A stretch of DNA of 64,000 bases, taken from the NCBI GenBank assembly GCA_950022295.1, contig OX465600.1, forward strand, positions 202,025,782 to 202,089,781. Direction: 5' to 3'. The translations under genes and the position numbers were made by a program. The notes under the pieces were generated by a model that had not been told where the DNA came from, did no database searches, and was given only the letters and a program-made list of their open reading frames with translations. This document shows positions 55,716 to 64,000 of this stretch, one piece after another. Each line of letters begins with the position of its first letter. Within the stretch, counting starts at the first letter, position 1. Origin of the DNA: Bromus sterilis. Lineage: Eukaryota; Streptophyta; Magnoliopsida; Poales; Poaceae.

Positions 55716-58556
55716 GAAGTCTGCGGGAGGAAGGAGGGGTACTCGGTACTGAGACGGTCTTCTCTTTCCCACGTGGCTTCTTTCTCAGAGTGGTGTGACC
55801 ACTGAACTTTCAAAAACTTGATCTTCTTTCGGCGAGTGACACGCTCTGCTGAATCAAGAACACGAATAGGGTATTATCGATAAGAAAGGTCATCTTCGAG
55901 ATCAAGCATTTCATGGTCGACTTCGCGGATGGGGTCCTTGAAGCAACGCCTGAGTTGTGACACATGGAATACATCATGTACTCGGAAAAGGTGCGGGGTA
56001 GTTCAAGTTGGTAGGCAACTTCTCCACGTTTAGCGAGAATGCGGAAAGGTCCGATGTAACGTGGGGCCAACTTGCCTTTGATACCGAATCTTTGGGTTCC
56101 CTTCAGAGGAGTAACCCGAAGGTAAGCCTTCTCATCCAGATTGTAGCTTTCTTTCCTATGATGACGATCATAGTAGCTTTTCTGACGAGACTGGGCGGCT
56201 TTCAAACGATCACGAACAATGCGAACTTGCTCTTCTGCTTCCTTGATCATATCCGGTCCAAAGAATTGTCTTTCACCGGTTTCTGACCAGTTTAGTGGTG
56301 TTCGATATCGTCGTCCATAAAGGAGTTCAAAAGGAGCCATGTTCAGACTAGATTGAAAACTATTGTTATAAGCAAATTTGGCGAATGGAAGAGACTTCTC
56401 CCAATTCTTTCCGAATGAGATAACACAAGCTTTGAGCATGTCTTCAAGAATTTGGTTAACCCTTTCGACTTGACCGCTAGACTGAGGATGGGAAGCTGTA
56501 CTAAAGGAGAGATGAGTTCCCATAGCATTCTAAAAGCTTTCCCAAAATCTAGAGGTGAAAAGGCTACCACGATCAGAATTGATTTCCAAAGGAACACCAT
56601 GAAGAGACACAATTCTAGAGACATACAAGTCCGCTAACTGGCTAGCAGTTATAGACTCGCGAACTGGAAGGAAGTGAGCAACTTTGGAAAGCCTATCTAT
56701 GACAACGAAGATGGCATCGTTTCCTTTCTGGGTTTTTGGAAAGCCGGTGATGAAGTCCATACCGACTTTGTCCCATTTCCACTCTGGAATAGGCAAAGGT
56801 TGAAGTGTACCAGCTGGTCTTTGGTGTTCTGCCTTAATGCGACGACAAGCATCACATTCGGCAGCAAATTGAGCAATGTCTCTCTTCATCCTAGTCCACC
56901 AAAATCTCTGGCGTAGATCTCGGTACATTTTTGTGCTACCGGGATGAATAGAGAGGGGTGTGTCATGGGCTTCTTGGAGGATGAGTTGCCTTAGTTCCCT
57001 ATTCTTAGGTACTACCAAACGATTTCCAAAGAATATCGTTCCTTTACTATCTGTGGAGAAACATTTAGAAACTCCGCCAGCAATGTTCTCCTTGATCCGG
57101 CGAACACCTCGTGCACGCCTTTGGGCAACTATGATTGTATCCTCAAGGGTTGGTTTCGCCACCAAGTTGAAAAGAGATCCACGAGGAACAATCTCGAGAT
57201 TAAGATTTCGAAATTCCTCATGAAGAAGTGGTTGATACTGTTGTAACATGAGGTTGTTACAATACGACTTACGACTTAGTGCATCAGCCATGACATTGGC
57301 TTTGCCTGGGGTGTAAGAAATTCCTAAGTCATAATCTTTTATCAACTCAATCCAGCGTCTTTTCCTGAGATTAAGATCTGGCTGGGTGAAAATGTATTTG
57401 AGGCTTTGGTGGTCGGAATAGATCTCGCAACGATTACCAAGGAGGTAATGTCGCCAAGTTGTTAGGGCATGAACTACGGCAGCGAGTTCAAGGTCATGGG
57501 TAGGATAGTTCTCTTCATGTGGCCGCAACTGTCTTGAAGCATAAGCTACCACATGTCTATCTTGCAGAAGTATGCATCCTAACCCTTGCCGTGATGCGTC
57601 ACAATAGATCTCGAAATCCTTTTTGGTGTCTGGAGGTGCAAGTACGGGTGCAGAAGTCAATCTTCTTTTTAGCTCTTGAAAGCTTTCCTCGCACTTGGAA
57701 GTCCATAAGAATTTCTTATCTTTCTTGAGGAGTTCAGTCAGAGGCTTTGCAACTTTAGAAAAGTTCTCGACGAAGCGGCGGCAATAGCTGGCTAGGCCAA
57801 GAAAACTCCTAACTTGCTTCACCGATTCAGGTGGAGTCCAGTCAAGAACGGCCTGAACTCTCTTGGGATTCACAGCAATGCCTTTTGCAGAATTCACGTG
57901 GCCTAAGTAGGTCACTTCTGGTAGCCAAAATTCACACTTGGAGAATTTAGCATACAGGCGATGCTCTCTAAGTTTCATCAATACCATCCTTAGGTGTTCG
58001 GCATGTTCTTCTTCGTTCTTCGAGTAGATGAGAATGTCATCGAGATAAACCACAACAAATTTATCTAAGTACTCCATGAAGATCGAATTCATCATGCGTG
58101 AGAAATTGGCGGGGGCATTGGTAAAACCAAAGGACATGACGGTGTACTCGTAAAGACCATAACGAGTAGTAAAAGCCGTTTTTGGAATGTCCTCGTTTCG
58201 GATTTTGATTTGATGATAACCTAATCTCAAATCCATCTTGGAGAAGACAGAGGATCCTGCAAGTTGATCATAAAGATCATTGATCCTGGGAAGTGGGTAC
58301 TTGTTCTTTATCGTCGCTAGATTTAGCGGGCGATAGTCTACGCACATCCTTTCTGTTCCATCTTTCTTCGTTACGAACAGAACGGGGCAACCCCATGGCG
58401 ATGAGCTAGGGCGGATGAAGCCTTTTTCCAACAAAGCTTCCAGTTGGGTTTTAAGTTCAGCTAACTCACGTGGGGCCATTTTGTATGGGCGTCTGGAAAT
58501 TGGTGCAGTTCCTGGGACAAGATCCACTATGAATTCTACACATCTGTCGGGTGGCT
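55716..58556 (-). pseudogene. Element D: pol (RT, RNase H, integrase, chromodomain); gag and protease missing
   Basis: The main frame (58527-56530) covers RT with YLDDILIYS near 58055-58030, RNase H with CDASRQGLG, and integrase with its zinc region and first catalytic Asp (GMDFI), up to INSDRGSLF and RFWESF. It then meets a TAG (about 56529-56524), where A encodes Gln. The next frame (56523-55810) has the catalytic Glu (GQVERVNQ) and a GPF motif. A one-base deletion near 55999 shifts the frame before the chromodomain, and a TAA lies near 55872. Homology with A begins abruptly at 58556 (PPDRCVEF), so gag and protease are deleted. The protein is highly similar to that of A by eye: same chromovirus family. 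Confidence 0.92.
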
Positions 58557-58850
58557 AGGTTTAAGGAGTTTGGTTACTGGATGGTTTTCCTGAGGATGAC
58601 CATGGCTTACTAGGGCTACAACAGATATGTCAGAGTAAAAAATTACCCCAACACGATGGTTAGTGTGGTTCTTCTGGCTAGAAGACATCTAAAGTGGGAG
58701 AAAGAGCTGCAAATGAAACACCATAGGTTCCTAGAGCAAGACCTACATCAAACACTATGGAACTGTCGCGAATGCCACCTAGAAGTTCTTCTAAAAGGAC
58801 AACCGAAAAGGAGGGAAGAATTTTGCAGATGCATCAGATTTTGAAGAAAC
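58557..58850. other. Unidentified ~290-bp filler replacing gag-protease in element D
   Basis: Between the broken start of RT (58556) and the recognisable leader (from about 58850) there is a segment with no match I can see to A's gag or protease. The deleted segment in A is about 1.6 kb. The ORF 58656-58844 in it has no recognisable domain. Confidence 0.5.
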
Positions 58851-59206
58851 CTGGAATGACTCGGACAGCATAACGGCTGTAATTGCAAGAAAACAATTTT
58901 CTTTCAATGTAGATACAACACTTACATAATACGATGTAAGAAATCAGCATTATAACAATGCTAGGAAACCGGACACAACTTTCCTACGGCTACAAGGAGG
59001 CAATCAACGAGATGTTCTATTCAGACATAGATGAGCCTAGTCCTATCATCCTGTAGAAAAGATAAGGCTGACTTAGAACTCAGATCGATGAGGGTAAGGA
59101 GAAAAAAGAAGCCTTACGTTGTTCGCTTATATACCCAGAGTAACTATATAACTATAGAAGGCTAGACTCGACTTCGGCCAAGGCTGATAATCCTACAGTC
59201 AGTCCT
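58851..59206 (-). other. Element D: untranslated leader
   Basis: Matches 16248-~16590 of A, including the conserved block next to the PBS and a TATATAAG motif at 59133-59126 (minus strand). It also carries ~100 bases (58880-58980) absent from A. Confidence 0.7.
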
Positions 59207-59219
59207 GCTCTGGTACCAA
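59207..59219 (-). other. Element D: primer binding site
   Basis: The minus strand reads TTGGTACCAGAGC, one change from the initiator tRNA-Met complement, three bases inside the LTR edge. Confidence 0.88.
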
Positions 59220-59222
59220 TTC

Positions 59223-62200
59223 TGTCGGGACCCGGGGTTAGCGTATGCACGCCTCGCTACAACACAATCATATGGAGAGCCGAGAACCGTACCCACTTCT
59301 CTAAGCAGACAAGGCCAAGCACAGAACGTTCTCGGAAAGCATCGAACGTGAGGGGCATCCCATCCAGGCCGGATGATCAACTGAAATGGGTCCTCATCGT
59401 CCGCACACAAGTCTAAATGATATGGGTGGTGAACTCCCATACTCATAGACAAGTCGCCTCAACCATACTATCGATTGTATTATAACCCTTACATAGACTT
59501 ACTCCAGCCCGATCACTTAGTCGGGGTCTAGGGCGGGCTCGATCATACATCAAAGTGTGCATGAGACGGAGTCTCGAGAAATTGCATCGCGATGCCCCAA
59601 GCTGCGCACATCTAAGGGCCACTTGGTGTATAAAAGACCGCCAGCCAGATCACAACTAAGGTCTCGAAAACCCATACAAAGACATGCATGTTATAAACAT
59701 ACACGCAGCACACATGTCTAGTATGAATAGCAGGTATCATTGCAATTCTCTACAATGTATACATCTTTATTAAAACTCTTACAGAGTGCACACAGAGATC
59801 ACAAGCATGTGATCCAACATTACAACAGACAAGCGGAAGCAAAGTAGGTCTGAGTACAGACAAGTTTAACAAATGGCTTAGAGAAGCCTTATCTAAAAAC
59901 AAGCCCTCCACGAGGGAACCAGTCGTCTGACTGGGACTACACTAGCTTGGTCTTGGTCTGAGTCTTCAATCTTCGAGCTTCAGGTAGAAGCCACCATCGG
60001 GGTCGGTGGGTTCATCTAAAACATTGAATAAGCAAACGTGAGTACAAATTCGTACTCAACAAGACGTACATAGGAACTATACTACTCATGCACATGTGTC
60101 AAGGTAAAGGGAGGTGGGGTTTCACTTGCAGAAGTGCCAGCTTTCACTTGGCTAGTCCTGAACTACGAGTACCAGACTTGAGGTAAGAAGCGTACACGAG
60201 TCCACTACATCTCTTCAACCAATTACACCACTATGGTTACTTCCTCGACTTCCCCACGAGAAGCACACCATAGCACTCATGCTTATCTTGGTTTGTTTTA
60301 GAAGTATCCAGTTCAAGTTGTCTAATAATCAAGCTAAGCTTTCCAAGCAGTCCTTAACCGCGGACGCGGCTATTCGAATAGTTTTGTTAACCCTGCAGGG
60401 GTGTACCGCTACACACACGTGTCATCAGTTACCGCCTTTTGCGTGTCACCGTTCAAGAGATGACAGCGAGGATGCCACCACAACACTTCGCCCACAGCTC
60501 CGTTCTAGTCCAGAGAGTCGCCTATCTGAGGGGGATCTGTATGGAAGTCCGGACGAGGTTCCAGTACAGCCACAAACGATGTGTGCAGGGTCCCAAGCCG
60601 GTCTTGAAAAGTCATTCATCCACTTCGCAGACCGTGCCACAGCCCTACCAGAACCCCGAACTACTGCGACTCTTGGGGTTCGAACGGGGTGAGGTACTAG
60701 GATGAGAGGGGTCAGTGAGCCCAATGTGTGGTTGTACCTTCTTCTTGGATCACCACACAAGAACTCGGACTTAAGGCGGTGTTCAACGAGACAACCCACT
60801 GTGTACTCCTACACAGCCTCTCATCGTTCACCTTGCATTAGGGTAGATTCACCAACACCTTTCTACCATCATCATCATGATCACTACCATCCCGACTCAC
60901 ATAAAAGTATCATCATGGTATCACTCTAAGCATGCAATAAGCAGTAACAATTGCAGGGGTCACATGATATCAATCAACTCCTACATTTGCTAGGATTGTG
61001 GTTTGCTTACTACTGTGACAAAATGATATGTCATGCAAAGGAATGGGTTCATCTATGCGGTAGAAACGCATCATGGTAATCATCCTAAACAATGCATAAG
61101 CGAGACATGAGAGGGAAGTGGGATTTTATCGACATGATCAATGGGGTTTTCTTGCCTTGCTGACGAGGTTTCGATAACAGTGTCTTCAACGAAGGGGGTG
61201 GTCTCGGGTTCCGGCTCCACTTCTATCAGCATCATGACAATCATAGGATCAACATAATGTACAATGCACAATCACATGAATAAGATTGTAATGGTGATGT
61301 TCATGGTACTGATGTGTTGAGCATTCAATTTAAAAGGAGTATATTGCATTTGAAATGCAAATTCAAACTCCATTTGATTTATCGATGAAATTCAAAATGC
61401 ATTTGAATGCATCAAAATTTATTTGAAAAGGTTGATCATAAAGTGATGTGGTATAGTTGAGATAATGTTTCTGATGTGGGGGTGAAACCATTAAAATTAA
61501 GTGTGTTGAAAAGTCAATTGCAAAATCACTCCAAATTTGAATTTGAAAAGGATCCATATGAATGTTTGCTACTGTTCACCCACTTTAAAATGGTCAAACA
61601 TGAAAAAAAATTGCATATTCATAATCCTTGTATTTGTCTAATAATTTTAGACATATGATTTGTCCAATTTGGAGTTAATATGAAATTTCTATGAATTATT
61701 GAAGTTTTGGGTATTTTCTGGAATTTTCTGAATTAAATAAATGATTTACTGCGTCAGCCTGACGCCAGGGTGACGTCAGGGGGCTGCTGACGCGTGGGTC
61801 CGGGCTGTCAGTGGGGGGTTAATTAACCCGGTTAGTTAAACTAACCAGGGGGTTAGTTAGTGGCCTTGGGCCCACTTGTCATAGACTCCAGGGGGAGATT
61901 AGCACGTGATTAGGGCTAAGTGCCCGGCGGCTTGACGCCGGTGGCACTGGCCACGGCGGCGCCTCGCCGGAATCGGCTACGGGCCACGGGAAGGGGGACG
62001 GAGGGCCTGGGCGTGCTCCTGGAGGTCGTCCGCGTCGAGTGGTGGCATCAGGGGCTCGGGGGAGGGTCTGGAGCGACGGCGACGATGAGCTTGGCGGCGG
62101 CAGAACCACGGCGACATCGGGATCGCGCTCTGGAGCGCCGTTTTGACCGGGGCTTGGCGCTTTGGATTGCTGCGAGCACCTGGAGCGTTGTAGGCTAGAA

Positions 62201-63281
62201 GGAGGAGGCGCTGGAGCACGGGAGCGAGCTCTAGGTCATCCATTGCGGTGACCTGTCTCGACTCCCATGGCGAAACGTGAAAGGAGGGCGAGGGGCTGGG
62301 AAAAGAGAGAGGGTAAAGACGCACTGGCTCACCGTGAGTTCAACGGTGTGGTCGTCGGGGCCGGGGAAGACGCAGAGGCGCCGGAATCGAACGGCGATGA
62401 ACGGCGGCCGGAGGTGAAGACGAAGAAGGGGACGGCGATCCTAGGGCTTCCCGACTCGATTCCTTCTAGGCATCGGCGTAGTCGACGACTGTGAAGACGA
62501 TGGACAGGTTGGCATGGCTTCTCGTCGGCGGTGGCCGCGTGATCTCGGCGACGTGCTCTGCGGTGGCGCTCAGGCTAGCGCGAATCGACGCAGGAGGGGA
62601 GGATGAGGCTGTCCAAGGTGAAGGAATGGAAGAGGTGTCTCCAGGCGTCGTCGTGGCGCAGATTGGAGGCTCGGGGGGGCACCTGGAGGGCTGTGGGGCG
62701 TCGCGGTGGCGTCGGTGGCATCGGTGGCTTTCCACCGAGCACCTTAGGGGCGCGGGGAGGAAGACGACAAGGGAGGGGTCCAGGTGGGCTGGACTGGGCC
62801 AGAAGAGGTGGGCCTCGCCTAGGCGCCAAGTAAGTTTGATGTTCTTTTCTTTTCTGTTTTCTTTTCTGTAATATGTTGGCCATGCTAAAAAAAATAGCCA
62901 GGCATTTTTTAAAATGCTGAAAAATTTTATATGGCCTCATATTATAATAGAGTAGCCACTTATAAAGTTTGGAACTTTTTAAAAATCAAACCATTTGAAC
63001 TTTAATTCAAATGGGGGTTTAAATTTAATTCCATGCTCCTGTTTGAATATTTGAAAAATCTATGAGCATGGGGTGGGTCCCACATCACTTGATATGTGAT
63101 CACACTCATTTATAATACTTTTCAAACTTGAAAAAGGAATTTTTGGAGAAACTTTTTATCTTGACTTTTGAATTAATTCACTTGGGGGGTGTTCTCTCTC
63201 CCATTTTGATTTCTTTTGAAAATTTTCATGATGCAAAGGCACAATAAAACCCTAGCACTTACCTAAGTTGGGGTTCTGACA
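59223..63281 (-). mobile_element. Element D: 5' LTR (4059 bp)
   Basis: Plus-strand start TGTCGGGACCCGGGG at 59223 and end GGTTCTGACA at 63281, followed by the TSD. It has the dyad at 60370-60381, AATAAA on the minus strand (about 59764-59769) and the GC-rich zone at 61900-62830, but no internal duplication. This is the reference structure for the LTR. Confidence 0.94.
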
Positions 63282-63286
63282 GAACC
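63282..63286. repeat. TSD of element D, right copy (GAACC)
   Basis: Exact repeat of 49969-49973. Confidence 0.95.
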
Positions 63287-64000
63287 GGTGAGCCCGCCTG
63301 TGTTGCGCCTCCCTTCACCTTCTCTCTCTCCTTCCCTCACCCCTCCTCCTCTTCCCTGAACTAGGAAGCCGCCGCCGCCATGGAGTCTTCACCACGGAGA
63401 TCGCGAAGCCGCCCACTGTGTGCCCCCGCCGACTCGATCTGAGCAAACCCCGGCCGGATCCGGCGTCCTGGCCCCCATTCCCGCCGTCCCCATCACCCAG
63501 CGCCGCCAGCCACTCACCGGACCGCCGCCGGCTTGGCCGCCGCGGTGAGCCTGCCCGCCGCCACAGACCTGCACGGGAAAGAGCGGCCATTCCTCCCGCT
63601 GCGCCCACGTGGGCTGGCCTCGCCCCGACGGCCCGCCTGCGCAGCGCCCTCACGGCCCAAGCGCCGCAACCGGCTTGGGCCATGGCCCACTAGGTGAGGC
63701 GCCCCCCTTTTGTTTTTTTTTGTTTTTTTTTCCTGTTGGGAAGGCCCAGTGGCACAGATTCGGCCCGTTTAGTTTTTTTTCTTTTCTGCTAGGTTTTTCT
63801 ATTATTTTGGCAGATTATTGTTAGTATTTTGCGGTGCCCGTATCATTTAAACCGTAGCTCCGATTGCGACGCTTTAAACATGAAAGTTGCTTAGTTTTTC
63901 ATGTAGTTTAATAAAATGTGCTTTGTTTCCATGTTTGACCTTGTTTACAAGTTGTTTGACTGCTAATTACAACCCTTGCCACTGTAAACTGTTTATGCAA
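63287..64000 (+). other. Host segment H: right flank of element D, LTR- or leader-like
   Basis: It begins GGTGAGCCCG. A GC-rich zone with a second ATG in strong context (GCCGCCATGG, about 63374-63383) and several overlapping ORFs extends to ~63700, then poly-T tracts (63710-63790) and AT-rich sequence with AACCGTAGCTCCGATTGCGAC (63850-63871), wording I associate with Triticeae LTRs. No ORF has a recognisable domain. It is more likely part of an unknown LTR than of a gene. Confidence 0.4.

Overview
This is repeat-dense intergenic DNA from a large plant genome, most likely a Triticeae grass (wheat, Aegilops or barley group). The evidence is stacked nested LTR retrotransposons with 4-kb LTRs, 1.65-kb LTR elements whose start (TGATACGTCCCAAACG) and ~8-kb size resemble the Sabrina/WHAM families as I remember them, and a Stowaway MITE. 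Family names are from memory; I could not search a repeat database. I see no intact host gene, no tRNA, no rRNA and no CRISPR array. Every coding region found is a retrotransposon gag or pol remnant, except a broken B3-type DNA-binding ORF and a promoter-like leader whose owner is unclear.

Layout, left to right. (1) 1-~5300: the start of a minus-strand Ty3/gypsy element (E): broken gag, leader, primer binding site (PBS) and a long LTR. (2) ~5300-9185: the 3' half of a Sabrina-like element (F), its 3' LTR, then an inverted piece of the same LTR. (3) 9186-10135 and 28892-~30950: a decayed plus-strand gypsy element with Tat-like pol (C). It is split by element B (10136-28886, target-site duplication (TSD) ATCCA). 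B is a minus-strand gypsy element reduced to one full LTR, a stub of interior and a partial LTR, and it carries a MITE. B's own LTR is split by element A (12229-25215, TSD GAACT), an almost complete chromodomain-type gypsy element with 4-kb LTRs and a gag-pol frame broken only by stop codons. (4) ~30951-31084 and 47740-~49500: another host segment (G) with ~72-bp tandem repeats and an antisense-looking B3-domain ORF. It is split by the Sabrina-like element S1 (31085-47734, plus strand, TSD CTCGT/CTCGC). S1's 5' LTR is split by S2 (32562-40766, minus strand, TSD TGTGC/TGTGT). S1 and S2 both encode only gag and protease. (5) ~49500-49973 and 63287-64000: a promoter/leader-like segment (H). It is split by element D (49974-63281, minus strand, TSD GAACC), a relative of A that lost gag and protease and has a chimeric, partly duplicated left LTR.

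The order of events can be read from the nesting: C before B before A; G before S1 before S2; H before D. A is the best preserved. S1 and S2 have TSD mismatches, which fits greater age. Apart from the B3 ORF, the material of most interest is non-coding: dyads and hairpins in the LTRs and 3' regions that keep their pairing while their sequence changes between families, and an LTR that joins sequence from two diverged copies.
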